From positions 2,108,001-2,172,000 of the forward strand of contig NZ_JBHSBU010000001.1 of assembly GCF_042650885.1 (NCBI RefSeq): 64,000 nucleotides of DNA, given 5' to 3'. Position numbers and translations under genes: made by a program. The DNA comes from Chitinimonas_A lacunae. Lineage in GTDB: Bacteria > Pseudomonadota > Gammaproteobacteria > Burkholderiales > Chitinimonadaceae. The notes below the pieces were generated by a model. The model was not told the origin of the DNA and searched no databases. It was given only the letters and a program-made list of their open reading frames with translations. Shown here piece after piece: positions 23,067 through 32,480 of this stretch (position 1 is its first letter; each line of letters opens with the position of its first letter).

Positions 23067-23202
23067 CTACAGACTGCGCTGGCAGTTTTTCTCTTGGCGC
23101 GCCGCCGGGGTCCGGTTAGGCTGTGCCCGCTTTGTTAGCAAGACGTCCACCCTATCAAAATGTCCGCCACCCAGGCGACACCGCTCAATCGGAAAATTCC
23201 CC

Positions 23203-23682
23203 ATGTTCAAGCTCGCCGCTTCGCTGCTGCTGACCCTGCCACTTCTGGCCCAGGCTGCCGATGCCCGTACCTTTATCAAGGTGCAGGAAAAAGACCCCGA
23301 GATGGTCGCCGCCATCGAGCGCGCCCGCGCCTCGCTCGACGAATTCCTGGCCATCAACGCCAAGCCGCCCAAGGAAGCCAGTGATTTCCGGCTCAAGGTG
23401 ATGGTGCAAGACGAAAACGGCACCGAACATCTGTGGGTCACACCGTTCAAGTCGCTGGGCCAGGACCGCTTCAAAGGCATCATCTCCAACCAGCCACGTA
23501 TCGTCGATAGCGTCGAAGGTGGCCAGGAATACGAATTCAGCCGCGCCCAGATCTCCGACTGGGGCTATGTCAAAGACGGCCGCCAGATCGGCAGCTATAC
23601 CGTCTGCGCCCTGTTCAAGCAGATGTCCAAAGCCGAAGTGAAGTTCTACCGCGAAAAGCATGGCTTCGAGTGTAAGGACTGA
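23203..23682 (+). CDS. exported DUF2314-family protein
   Basis: 159 residues with a signal peptide (MFKLAASLLLTLPLLAQAADA, cleavage near residue 19). The mature part matches DUF2314. It has an ASLDEFLAI helix, a VKVMVQDENGTEHLWV-like strand pair, and the conserved ISDWGYVKDGRQIGSYTVC block at about residues 121-140. The family is uncharacterised; some members sit beside type VI or toxin-immunity genes, but nothing of that kind is nearby. It appears monocistronic. ATG 23203 is preceded by only a weak purine stretch. Confidence 0.8.
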   Translation: MFKLAASLLLTLPLLAQAADARTFIKVQEKDPEMVAAIERARASLDEFLAINAKPPKEASDFRLKVMVQDENGTEHLWVTPFKSLGQDRFKGIISNQPRIVDSVEGGQEYEFSRAQISDWGYVKDGRQIGSYTVCALFKQMSKAEVKFYREKHGFECKD

Positions 23683-23738
23683 TCCGCCCCTCTCCCCTCT
23701 TGCCACCGACGGCGTTAATGCCGGCAAGGTGGGTTAGT

Positions 23739-23800
23739 GCATTTCCGCGTCAGATCGTCCGGACACCCAGCGTCAGGTTCCAGTCTGATCCCGGAAATGC
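23739..23800. other. long imperfect hairpin between convergent genes
   Basis: GCATTTCCG (23739-23747) pairs with CGGAAATGC (23792-23800). The stem continues with CGTCAGA against TCTGATC after a one-base bulge, enclosing GTCCGGAC. It lies between the convergent DUF2314 and phosphodiesterase genes and may end both transcripts, but there is no T-run. Confidence 0.45.
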
Positions 23801-23822
23801 CCTAGCCACCCAGCACGGCCCG

Positions 23823-26800
23823 CTATGCCTCTCCAGACAAGGCGGTCAGCGTGAGCTTGCAACCGCTGCACAATAGCGGGCTGAAATCCTCGGCCTCCAG
23901 AGGCCGGCTGAAATAGAAGCCCTGCATCTCGTCACAGCCATGCCGGCGCAGGAAATTGAGCTGTGCTTCGGTCTCCACCCCTTCGGCGACGGTACGCAAC
24001 TTCAATTGATGGGCCAGGGCGATAATCGCCGTGGCAATGGCGGCGTCGTCGGCGTTGCGGGTCAGATCGGTGACGAATGCCCGGTCGATCTTGAGGCAAT
24101 CGAAGGGAAAGCGCTTGAGATAGGCCAGTGAGGAATAGCCCGTGCCGAAGTCGTCGAGCGACAGTTTGAATCCCAACTCGCGAAAAGCGTAGAGCAGACG
24201 GATCGCCCGGTCTGGATCGCGCATAACGGCCGACTCGGTCAGCTCAAGCTCCAGGTAATCCGACGGCAGCTTATGGCGCTCCAGCGCCGCCTGGAGCGTC
24301 TGCGGCAGATGGACATCGTTGAACTGCACCGCCGACAGATTGAGCGCCACCGGCACTATCGGCAGCCCTTGTGCCAACCAGATCGCTTGCTGGGCACAGA
24401 CGGCATCGATGACCCATTCGCCCAGGGGCACGATCAGTCCGGTTTCCTCGGCCAGCGGAATAAAGCGGGCGGGTGAAATCTGCCCGTGGGCGGGATCATT
24501 CCAGCGCAGCAGCGCCTCGGCACCGACCATCTCGCCTCGCACCAGATCGATCCTGGGCTGGTAGTACATCTCGAAACGACGCTGTTCCAGCGCAAGCCGC
24601 ATCGCCTCTTCCAGCGCCAGCTTCTCCGTCATCACCGCATGGGTAGCCAAGTCGTAGTAGAGATAACGCTCGCCGATCAACTTAGCCTGCTTGACCGCGC
24701 TCTCGGCATTGCGCAGCAGGGTGGGCGCATCGTCAGCATCGTCGGGAAACAGCGCCACGCCAGCCCGGGCATCGAGTCGTAAGGCGCGCTCTCCGGTCTC
24801 GAAAGGTTGAGCCAGCGCTGCGATCAATTGCTGCCCTAGCAAGGAGGCAGCCTCGGCCTTATGGTTCAGATCGGTCAGCACCACCGCAAACACATCGGCC
24901 TCCAAGCGGGCCAGACAGGCCGGTTCGGCCAATACGGCACGCCAGCGCTGCGCCACCTCCTGCAATAGCTGGTCGCCGATATGCCGGCCGCTGTGGTCAT
25001 TGATCTGGCGGAAATGGTCGAGATCGAGCACCAGCACCGCCAACTGACGCTGTTCGTGTCGGGCGGCGCCAAGCAGCAGGGTGAGTTGATCGAGCAGCAG
25101 CTTGCGGTTGGGCAGACCGGTCAGCGGATCGTACAGCGCCAGATAAGCGAGCTGCCTTTCCCGCTCGATATAGTCGAGGCCGAAACACAGATCGCCGACC
25201 AGTTCACCGAGCAAGCGCAGTTCATCGGCATCGAAAAAGCCGGGTTCGCCGGCATACAGCACCATCACCGCCCCACCATGGCCCTCCTGCCGCCACGGCA
25301 AGGCCGCAATCGCCCGAAAACCGTGTTGCAGCTCACGCCCGCAGAACGGCAACAGCTGCGGGTCGAGCGTCAGATCATTGCAGATCACCGGCCGTTGCAG
25401 CCGCAGCGCCTGATTGGCCGGATAGTAGGCATCGGGGCTGTCGGGCGCGCTGCTGAGCAGCAGCCGGTCGGTCGGATCGCACTGACCGCCGCGCCAGGCC
25501 ACTACCCGGCCGGTATTGCCTTCATCAAGTTCGCCGATCCAGGCCAGCAGGAACTCGCCTTTATGCACGGCGATATCACAGGCTTCCTGCAACAGCTCCT
25601 GGCGGTCGCGGATACGCACGATGGCCGAATTGATCCCCGACAACACGGCCAGAATCCGGCTCAGCCGCGAGATACGGACATTGCGCTCATGGCGCTCGGT
25701 AATGTCTTCGCAGATGCCGGCCAGCCGGTAGACCTTTCCCTGGGTGTCATAGACCGGAAAAGACCGGTTCTGCACCCAGCGACAGCTTCCATCAGGCCGG
25801 ATTAGCCGGTATTCCATCTGCAAAGGCTGTGGCAGGGAATCAGGCCCGATGGCCGCGATCACCCGGGACACATCATCGGGATGGATGGCACTGAACCAAC
25901 TCTCGGGCTCCTGGTAGAGCTGCTGACAAGGAATCCCCCAGATCGCTTCGAAGGCCGGGCTGATATACAGAATCTGGCTCAGATCGGCTGTCACCAGATA
26001 GAACATCTCGCGGATATTGCCGGCGACCTGTCGAAAGCGCGATTCGCTCTCTTGCAGTGCCACCAGCGCCAACTGACGCTCGGATACCTCGATTTCCAGC
26101 TGCTCGGCATGACGCTGCACCTGCTCCAGCACTTCGAGATTCTCGTAGCACTGGGCCAACTGCGCCGCCAGCGCCAGCGCAAGCTGTTCGTCGGCGTCGT
26201 CAAAGCCGGCTCCATTGAGCCTATCGGCCAGATAGAGCCAGCCATAGCAGCGCTGACTGGTGTGCAGCGGCACCACCAGCATATGCCGCACCGGCGGATG
26301 ACCCGGCGGCAATCCGGCAGCGGCGGTCTCCGCTTCATCAAGCCGCACCAGCCTGCCGCTGCGCAGCGCCATGCCCCACGGGCCGGCGCAGGGGTCGATG
26401 GCCTGCAACAGGCGGCGGTCGGCCAAACCTTGCGTCGCGTGCCGCTGCAATTGGCCCGTTTCACCCACGATGGCGACGCCGCTGCAGCGTACGGTCAGGA
26501 TGTCCTGCGCCGCCCGGCAACACAGCTCGATCAATTGTTGCGGGTCACGTTGCAGATTGAGTTCGAGTCCGAGTTCCAGCAAGGCCGACAGCCGCAGGCT
26601 CAGGCCCTCGGTATCGTGCGGGGTCGGGGCCAGCTCGGTCGGCGCAGCGTCTTGCAGTGGTTCGGACGGCCATCTGGCCCGGTCGCCCAGCACCTCGGCC
26701 ACCGTGTCGAGGATCACTTTCGGTTCGGCAGGCTTGGCGAGCACCCGGGCGGCGCCGCAGGTGGCGGCCAGTTCCTGGGCATCACGCAGCCGGTAGGTCG

Positions 26801-27047
26801 CGGTGTAGAAGATGATGGGCAGATGGGCCAGGCGCGGATCGGCCCGCAGACAGCGGGCCATTTCAAGGCCATTCATCCTCGGCATCAGAATATCGGCGAT
26901 CAGCAGATCGGGCCGCTCGGTCCACACCTTCTCAAGCGCCACATCGCCATCGTCGGCTTCGATGGTCTGATAACCGCCATAGCCAAGCAGTGTGCGCAGA
27001 AACTGCCGGTTGATGGCCCGGTCGTCAACGATCAGGACGGTCGCCAT
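23823..27047 (-). CDS. REC-GAF-PAS-GAF-GGDEF-EAL response regulator (c-di-GMP phosphodiesterase)
   Basis: 1074 residues. Order: receiver domain with phosphoacceptor Asp in LLIADILMP (about residue 51), GAF, a PAS/PAC pair (PDGSCRWVQNRSFPVYDTQG), a second GAF, GGDEF, and EAL at the C-terminus. The GGDEF signature is degenerate (RLEADVF), so cyclase activity is unlikely. The EAL domain looks intact: EALLRW, the ELTES segment and DDFGTGYSS are all present. It should hydrolyse c-di-GMP under control of phosphorylation. I start at ATG 27047 (MATVLIVDD), preceded by GAGGA. It overlaps the upstream double-receiver gene by 23 bases and is the last gene of a four-gene signalling operon. Confidence 0.9.
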   Translation of the reverse strand: MATVLIVDDRAINRQFLRTLLGYGGYQTIEADDGDVALEKVWTERPDLLIADILMPRMNGLEMARCLRADPRLAHLPIIFYTATYRLRDAQELAATCGAARVLAKPAEPKVILDTVAEVLGDRARWPSEPLQDAAPTELAPTPHDTEGLSLRLSALLELGLELNLQRDPQQLIELCCRAAQDILTVRCSGVAIVGETGQLQRHATQGLADRRLLQAIDPCAGPWGMALRSGRLVRLDEAETAAAGLPPGHPPVRHMLVVPLHTSQRCYGWLYLADRLNGAGFDDADEQLALALAAQLAQCYENLEVLEQVQRHAEQLEIEVSERQLALVALQESESRFRQVAGNIREMFYLVTADLSQILYISPAFEAIWGIPCQQLYQEPESWFSAIHPDDVSRVIAAIGPDSLPQPLQMEYRLIRPDGSCRWVQNRSFPVYDTQGKVYRLAGICEDITERHERNVRISRLSRILAVLSGINSAIVRIRDRQELLQEACDIAVHKGEFLLAWIGELDEGNTGRVVAWRGGQCDPTDRLLLSSAPDSPDAYYPANQALRLQRPVICNDLTLDPQLLPFCGRELQHGFRAIAALPWRQEGHGGAVMVLYAGEPGFFDADELRLLGELVGDLCFGLDYIERERQLAYLALYDPLTGLPNRKLLLDQLTLLLGAARHEQRQLAVLVLDLDHFRQINDHSGRHIGDQLLQEVAQRWRAVLAEPACLARLEADVFAVVLTDLNHKAEAASLLGQQLIAALAQPFETGERALRLDARAGVALFPDDADDAPTLLRNAESAVKQAKLIGERYLYYDLATHAVMTEKLALEEAMRLALEQRRFEMYYQPRIDLVRGEMVGAEALLRWNDPAHGQISPARFIPLAEETGLIVPLGEWVIDAVCAQQAIWLAQGLPIVPVALNLSAVQFNDVHLPQTLQAALERHKLPSDYLELELTESAVMRDPDRAIRLLYAFRELGFKLSLDDFGTGYSSLAYLKRFPFDCLKIDRAFVTDLTRNADDAAIATAIIALAHQLKLRTVAEGVETEAQLNFLRRHGCDEMQGFYFSRPLEAEDFSPLLCSGCKLTLTALSGEA

Positions 27048-27864
27048 AGGCATCCTCGTCGCTTGCTTGCAGACAGGCGGCAATCTCATCGAGCAGACGC
27101 TGCGGTTCGATCGGCCGCTCGATAAAGCGGGCAGCGCCCAGACTCAGGGCAGCCTGGCGGTCGCGGCTACCCCAACAGGAAGAACTGAGCAGCACCACTG
27201 GAATCGCCGCCAGCGCCGGCTCAGCCTTGACCTGGCGAATCAACTCGAAACCATCCTGACTTGGCATCTGTTGATCGGACAGAATCAGATCGGGCCGGAT
27301 CTGCCATATCAGCACCAGCCCTTCGACCACCTCGCCAGCCAGCCAGACCTGATAGCCCGAAGGCTCCAGCGTCTGACGCAATAGCTCGCGATTGACCGGG
27401 TTATCGTCTACCGCCACGATGCGCGCCCCATCCTGCCGTAGCTTGCCCGGCTGCGCCGATAGCTGCCAAGCGGGCGATGGTGGCGGCAGTGATGGCACGC
27501 TATGCCACAGATGGCTCTCCAGTTGGCCGACAAAGGCTTGCGGATCGATCGGCTTGGTCAGATAGCCATCAAAGCCCCCGGCCAGCACCCGCTCACGATC
27601 ACCGACCATGGCCAGCGCCGTCACGGCAATCAGGGGAATCGACGCCAGCGATGGATTGCGCTTCAGTCGCTTGGCCACCGCATAACCGTCGGCGTGCGGC
27701 AGGTGAATATCACAAACGATCAGATCGGGCGGCGACTCGGCTGCCATCTGTATGCCCTTTTCGCCATCGCAGGCAGTCAGGGTCTGATGGCCGAAGGCCT
27801 TGAGCAGATAGGTCATCAACTCCAGATTGTCGGGGTTGTCCTCGATCACCAGAATGCGTGCCAT
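27025..27864 (-). CDS. double-receiver response regulator
   Basis: 279 residues made of two receiver domains and no output domain. Receiver 1 covers residues ~2-120 (acidic pair ED at 8-9, Asp in LIVCDIHLP, Lys in LTKPID). Receiver 2 covers ~148-265 (VDDNP, Asp in LILSDQQMP; IERPIE replaces the usual K-P). Such stand-alone double receivers usually relay or buffer phosphate between hybrid kinases and a final regulator. Here the flanking kinases and the downstream REC-EAL protein are the obvious partners. The second receiver lacks the conserved lysine, so its phosphorylation may be altered. Confidence 0.88.
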   Translation of the reverse strand: MARILVIEDNPDNLELMTYLLKAFGHQTLTACDGEKGIQMAAESPPDLIVCDIHLPHADGYAVAKRLKRNPSLASIPLIAVTALAMVGDRERVLAGGFDGYLTKPIDPQAFVGQLESHLWHSVPSLPPPSPAWQLSAQPGKLRQDGARIVAVDDNPVNRELLRQTLEPSGYQVWLAGEVVEGLVLIWQIRPDLILSDQQMPSQDGFELIRQVKAEPALAAIPVVLLSSSCWGSRDRQAALSLGAARFIERPIEPQRLLDEIAACLQASDEDAYGDRPDR

Positions 27865-27878
27865 CGTCGCTCCTTCCG

Positions 27879-29723
27879 CTAGCGTTCGCCGCAGTCATCG
27901 GGCAAGGTCAGCACGAAGGTACTGCCCCGGCCCGGCTCACTGTCGCAGGTAATCAGGCCGCCCAGCAGCCGTGCCAGCTTCTGCGACAGATAAAGCCCCA
28001 GCCCGGTCCCTTCGTGATCGCGCCCATCAAGCCGGGAGAAGGCCTTGAACAGCGTCTCGCGCTGCTCGGTGGCGATACCGCAGCCGGTGTCGCGCACGCT
28101 GACCTCATGATAGAGACGACCCTTGTCCGCATACTGATGCAGGCTCAGCGTGACCTGGCCACCAGTTGCGGTGAATTTGATCGCGTTATTGGCCAGATTG
28201 AGGATGATCTGGCTCAGGGCACGCTGGTCGGTATAGGCGGGCTGCACGGTCCGCGGCAATTGCACCGTGAAGTCAACCCCTTTCTCCTGGGCAAGCGGGC
28301 GCAGCACCGACATCGCTTGTTCGAGCACCGCTCGATAGCACAGCCGCTCCAGCCGCAGCTCGACCTTGCCCGACTCGATCTTGGCCAGGTCAAGCAGGTC
28401 GTTGATCAGGGACAGGAGATGCTTGGCGCTGCCCGACACGGTGTGTAGCTGCTTTTCCTGCTCGGCCGTAAGCGGGCCGGGCAGACGCATCAGCAAGGTG
28501 CCGGTAAAGCCGATGATGGCGTTGAGCGGCGTGCGCAGCTCATGCGACATATTGGCCAGGAAACGGTCCTTGGCCTCGGCTGCCGCTTCGAGTTCGAGAT
28601 TCTTTTCCCGCAGCATCTGCTCGAAATCGCGCCGCTCGCTGATATCACGAATCGCACTCGATACCAGCATCCCCTCTTCGGTATCGATAGGGCTGAGGCT
28701 GATTTCGACCGGGAATTCGCTGCCATCCTGGCGCAGCCCGTACAGCTCCAGTCCGGCTCCCATGGCACGGGGACGTGGGTTGGCAAAAAATCCCTGCCGA
28801 AAGCCCGGATGACCACGGCGGAAACGGTTCGGTATCAGCAATTCGACCGGCTGCCCCAACAGGGCTTCGCGCCGGTAGCCGAACAGCCGCTCGGCCTGTG
28901 AGTTCACCAACACGATAATGCCTGCCTGGTCAACGATCACCATGGCGTCGGGGGCCGATTCGAGCAGACCACGGAATTTGCGCTCGGCCTTGAGCCGATC
29001 GCTGATATCGCGTACCGCGCTGATCACCAGCAGCCCCTCGTCGGTTTCAAGCGGTCTCAGGCTGATCTCGACCGGAAATTCGCTGCCATCCTGGCGCAGC
29101 CCGAACAGTTCGAGCCCGGCCCCCATCGAGCGCGGCCGTGGTTGGGCGAAATAACCGCCGCGATAGTCGATATGGCGGCGCCGGTAACGCTCGGGTAGCA
29201 GCAGCTCAAGCGGCAGGCCACGCAGACCGCCAGGCGGATAGCCGAACATCTGCTCGGCCTGGGTATTGACGCTGATAATCCGCCCGGTCGGGCCAGAGAC
29301 CATGATGCCGTCGGGTATCGATTCAAGCAGATCGCCAAAACGCGCATCGATCAGCTTGGCCAGCCGCAGCACCTTGAGTTCGGTGACATCCTTTTCACTG
29401 CACAGCAGATAGCTCTGCCCAGCCTGCACCACCGTGCGACAGGAACTCAGCACATAGACCAGACTGCCGTCCTCGCGCCGTCGCAGCACTTCACGGGTCA
29501 GATCGCCCCGGGTAAAGGCCGTGGCAAGCAGCTGGCGCTCGCTAGCGCAGCGTTCAGGCGGCACCAGCAGCTCGACAAAGCTGCGGCCCAGCGCAGCAGC
29601 CGGCTCATAGCCATACAGTACGGAGGCCCCGCCGCTCCAGTGGGCCACCGTCCCATCCTCAGCAAGCAACACCACTGCGTCGGGTTGCTGATCCCGATAT
29701 AACTGGACGATATCGATCTCCAT
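27879..29723 (-). CDS. multi-PAS sensor histidine kinase
   Basis: 614 residues, cytoplasmic, no membrane segment. Three PAS domains (about residues 12-125, 135-250 and 258-375). The last two are near-duplicates: both contain LFG/LYG-LRQDGSEFPVEISL and end in R-DIS-(D/E)-R. These are followed by HisKA with the phosphoacceptor in MSHELRTPLNAIIGF, and HATPase_c with NLANNAIKFT, DTGCGI and GTGLGLYLS. It has no receiver domain; the next gene downstream supplies two. The HisKA region is almost identical in DNA to that of the neighbouring MASE1 kinase, suggesting recent duplication or gene conversion. Confidence 0.92.
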   Translation of the reverse strand: MEIDIVQLYRDQQPDAVVLLAEDGTVAHWSGGASVLYGYEPAAALGRSFVELLVPPERCASERQLLATAFTRGDLTREVLRRREDGSLVYVLSSCRTVVQAGQSYLLCSEKDVTELKVLRLAKLIDARFGDLLESIPDGIMVSGPTGRIISVNTQAEQMFGYPPGGLRGLPLELLLPERYRRRHIDYRGGYFAQPRPRSMGAGLELFGLRQDGSEFPVEISLRPLETDEGLLVISAVRDISDRLKAERKFRGLLESAPDAMVIVDQAGIIVLVNSQAERLFGYRREALLGQPVELLIPNRFRRGHPGFRQGFFANPRPRAMGAGLELYGLRQDGSEFPVEISLSPIDTEEGMLVSSAIRDISERRDFEQMLREKNLELEAAAEAKDRFLANMSHELRTPLNAIIGFTGTLLMRLPGPLTAEQEKQLHTVSGSAKHLLSLINDLLDLAKIESGKVELRLERLCYRAVLEQAMSVLRPLAQEKGVDFTVQLPRTVQPAYTDQRALSQIILNLANNAIKFTATGGQVTLSLHQYADKGRLYHEVSVRDTGCGIATEQRETLFKAFSRLDGRDHEGTGLGLYLSQKLARLLGGLITCDSEPGRGSTFVLTLPDDCGER

Positions 29724-29740
29724 CGATTGCCGCCTTCATC

Positions 29741-32179
29741 TCAAAGCGCCGGCAGCGTGACGGTAAATACGCTGCCTTGGCCGTATTCGCTCGAAAAGGT
29801 GATCTGCCCGCCCAATAGCTGAGCGAACTTTTGCGATAGATAAAGCCCCAGTCCGGTCCCGTCGTGGCGCCGGGTGGTCGAGTCATCAAGCTGACCGAAG
29901 GCTTGAAACAGCCGGGCCTGGTCCTCGGGGCGGATGCCACAGCCGGTATCACTGACCCGGATCTCCGCCAGCTTCGTGCCTGCCACTTCACTTTGTCTGA
30001 CCTCGACCCGGACTTCGCCCTGCTCGGTATATTTGATCGCGTTGCTGATCAGATTGATGACGATCTGCGCCAGCGCCCGCCGGTCGGTATGCACGCTGAC
30101 CGCTTCCCCACCGGGCAGCAGCGCCAGCTGCAGGCCCTTCTCCTCGGCCAGTGGCCGCAGGGTTGGCAATACTTCTTCCAGTACGTCGCAGCACCGTACC
30201 TTCTCCAGCGCCAGTTGCACCTTGCCCGATTCGATCCTGGCCAGGTCGAGCAGATCGTTGATCAGCGACAGCAGATAGCGCGCGCTGTGCTGGATCGTCT
30301 GCAACTGCCTTTGCTGCGCCTCGTTGAGCGGACCGGGCAGGCGCATCAGCAAGGTGCCGGTAAAGCCGATGATGGCGTTGAGCGGGGTGCGCAGCTCATG
30401 CGACATGCTGGCCAGAAAACGGTCCTTGGCCGCATTGGCGTGTTCGAGTTCGAGATTCTTCTGCTGTAGATCGCGCTCGCTCTCGCTGCGCCGGCTGATT
30501 TCCTCGGTCAGGCGCTGGTTGCTCAGCGCCAGCTCCTCGGTACGCTGCTCGACCAGCGAGGCCACCCGGCTGGCGCGGCCGGTCAGCACCATCATGAAGG
30601 CGCCGACGATCCCGGTGAACAATAGCCCGCTCGCCAGTACCGCCCAGGCATGCCAGCTTCGGTTGGCCGCCAGATAGCCTGGGGTCGGCCAGGCCTGCAA
30701 ATCCCATTGCCGCCCGGCCACTTCGACCGTCAGCGAGGCGCCAAACAGCTTGCGTACTTCGTTGAGCGGCGGCGAATACCAGTGCGGCCGGCCGCCGACA
30801 CTGAAGAAATGCAGGGCGCTCGATTGCGGCAGCGCACGGTCGTGCAGACGGAATTCGATCTGCTCGAACCGCTGATCCTCAACGGCCGCCGCCACCAGAT
30901 CGGTCAGACGGAAGCCTCCAGCCAGATAGCCCTGTAGAGGGCGGGGATTTTCCGCCGCAGTCGCCGGTGTTCGGTAGATCGGCACATAGATGATCACCCC
31001 CACCTCATCAGGCCGGCTAAGCAGCGGCACCCAGGCCGTCGCCGTCGATTGCCCGCTTCTTGCTGCCTGTCGCAGGGTTTCGGCCCGGGCGGGCTCGGTC
31101 AGGAGATCAAAACCACGCATGGGCCGGGACGACCCGCTACGGTTAAGCATCAGGTCAAGCGGCACATAGGCCTCGCGCATGGTTGCCTTGACCATCTGAC
31201 CGTCCTTCTGCCTTTCGAGAATCTGTAGCGGTTGCCCCATTTCTTCACTGAGCAGGCGCTCAAACTCGGCCCGCCCGGCTGCCGGCACCCAGGGCACCCA
31301 CGACAGGCTCAACATGTCCGACTCGCGTGCCAGCAGGTTTTCCGCTAGCGGCAGAAAGATCGCCCGATCGAAGCGGGGCCTGAGCTGCTGAACATCGCGG
31401 ATCAATTCAAGCTCGGCGATATAGCGGCTGATCCGGCTCTGCATCATGTCCTGGAAGTCCTCGGACCGTTCGATGAACCACTGGCGCTGCCGCACCACTT
31501 CCCAATGATTGACCTGGAAGAACACCCAGACCGTCAGCGCAAAACACACCGCCAACGGCAAAGTGATCAATAGCCGGCGCCGCCGCCATACCCGGGCCGA
31601 GCCCGGGTGCCAGATCAGGGTCAGCGGCGCGAAGATCAGTACGCCGATGGTGTCGCCGACCCACCAGGTCCACCAGCTATAGCCGTAGGCGCTCGGCGAG
31701 ATCGAGCCTGCCGCCACCAGAACGGTCACGCTCCAACTGGCATTGATCATGCAGGCCAGCGGCCCGCCCAGCACCAATAGACCGGCCACCGCCCGCTCGT
31801 CGTCAAGCCTAGCCGGCTGCCCCAACAGCCGTCGCGTCAATATCGCCCCCACCAGTGCTTGCACGGCGGCACCGAGCGAGATGCTGACGGCGATCAGTCC
31901 TGATTCGTGCCAGTCCTGTTGAGCGCTGCTATCGACTGCCACACCGAAATTCAGCAGCAGCGAGCCCACCAGCACAGCCGGCCAGTAGCGGTAGCCGCCC
32001 AGCAGCAGCGCCGCCAGCGCAATGCCCGACGGCGGCCAGACGGCCGTGGCATAACCGGGCGGAATCGCCAGCAGCAGCCCAAGACGACCGGTCAGATAGT
32101 AGGCTGCGGCGATCAGCACAAAACCGGGCAGATAGCCACCGACGCGACGCCGGAATGGAAGCGGACTGGAATGAGGCAT
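29741..32179 (-). CDS. MASE1/CHASE sensor histidine kinase
   Basis: 812 residues. The N-terminal MASE1-like membrane sensor has about eight helices (residues ~15-220; note PPGYATAVWPPSGIALA). A periplasmic CHASE-type domain follows at ~245-525 (VPWVPAAGRAEFE, YVPIYRTP and GGFRLTDLV are typical). After a further helix (~535-560) and a coiled linker come HisKA (MSHELRTPLNAIIGF) and HATPase_c (NLISNAIKYT, DTGCGI, GTGLGLYLS). It is the first gene of the operon and the only membrane-bound member, so it likely perceives the outside signal. Upstream lies a nested inverted repeat at 32266-32335. Confidence 0.92.
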   Translation of the reverse strand: MPHSSPLPFRRRVGGYLPGFVLIAAAYYLTGRLGLLLAIPPGYATAVWPPSGIALAALLLGGYRYWPAVLVGSLLLNFGVAVDSSAQQDWHESGLIAVSISLGAAVQALVGAILTRRLLGQPARLDDERAVAGLLVLGGPLACMINASWSVTVLVAAGSISPSAYGYSWWTWWVGDTIGVLIFAPLTLIWHPGSARVWRRRRLLITLPLAVCFALTVWVFFQVNHWEVVRQRQWFIERSEDFQDMMQSRISRYIAELELIRDVQQLRPRFDRAIFLPLAENLLARESDMLSLSWVPWVPAAGRAEFERLLSEEMGQPLQILERQKDGQMVKATMREAYVPLDLMLNRSGSSRPMRGFDLLTEPARAETLRQAARSGQSTATAWVPLLSRPDEVGVIIYVPIYRTPATAAENPRPLQGYLAGGFRLTDLVAAAVEDQRFEQIEFRLHDRALPQSSALHFFSVGGRPHWYSPPLNEVRKLFGASLTVEVAGRQWDLQAWPTPGYLAANRSWHAWAVLASGLLFTGIVGAFMMVLTGRASRVASLVEQRTEELALSNQRLTEEISRRSESERDLQQKNLELEHANAAKDRFLASMSHELRTPLNAIIGFTGTLLMRLPGPLNEAQQRQLQTIQHSARYLLSLINDLLDLARIESGKVQLALEKVRCCDVLEEVLPTLRPLAEEKGLQLALLPGGEAVSVHTDRRALAQIVINLISNAIKYTEQGEVRVEVRQSEVAGTKLAEIRVSDTGCGIRPEDQARLFQAFGQLDDSTTRRHDGTGLGLYLSQKFAQLLGGQITFSSEYGQGSVFTVTLPAL

Positions 32180-32265
32180 GGGCTCGCTTTGTTTGAAGAC
32201 ACGACCCTTAGCCGCCCCTGCTACCCGGCTGCGGCGGCGCGGTGTTCCCGACTTATCGCTTCAGT

Positions 32266-32335
32266 ATGGTCAGGCTTTGGGCACCTATCATCCTCCATCA
32301 GGATGATGGGGCTGACCATTTGTCCGAGGCGGACA
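32266..32335. other. nested inverted repeats upstream of the kinase operon
   Basis: ATGGTCAG (32266-32273) pairs with CTGACCAT (32312-32319). Inside, ATCATCCT (32287-32294) pairs with AGGATGAT (32300-32307). Next to it is TGTCCG-AGG-CGGACA (32321-32335). All pairs are perfect. It could be a structured leader or a cluster of operator dyads for the minus-strand operon that begins at 32179. The remaining bases of the 301-bp gap hold no gene. Confidence 0.5.
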
Positions 32336-32430
32336 GGCAACCAGGTGTCCGCTGTCGATGAATTCAGGGTAGCTATGCATTTTTTATATAGCTATCGGCG
32401 CATATGCCAGATACAGTCTCGAATTAAAAT

Positions 32431-32459
32431 AAAAAAGCCATGCATAAAATGCATGGCTT
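32431..32459 (-). terminator. terminator of the pot operon
   Basis: On the minus strand, AAGCCATGCAT and ATGCATGGCTT form a perfect eleven-base stem with a TTT loop, followed by TTTTATTTTA. It lies 22 bases after the potI stop. Confidence 0.93.
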
Positions 32460-32480
32460 ATTACTCAGGCCAGGTCGGGC

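Noticed and set aside
24867..24905. Active diguanylate cyclase in the REC-GGDEF-EAL protein
   Set aside because: The signature reads EADVF rather than GG(D/E)EF, so synthesis is unlikely; only the EAL domain looks catalytic.
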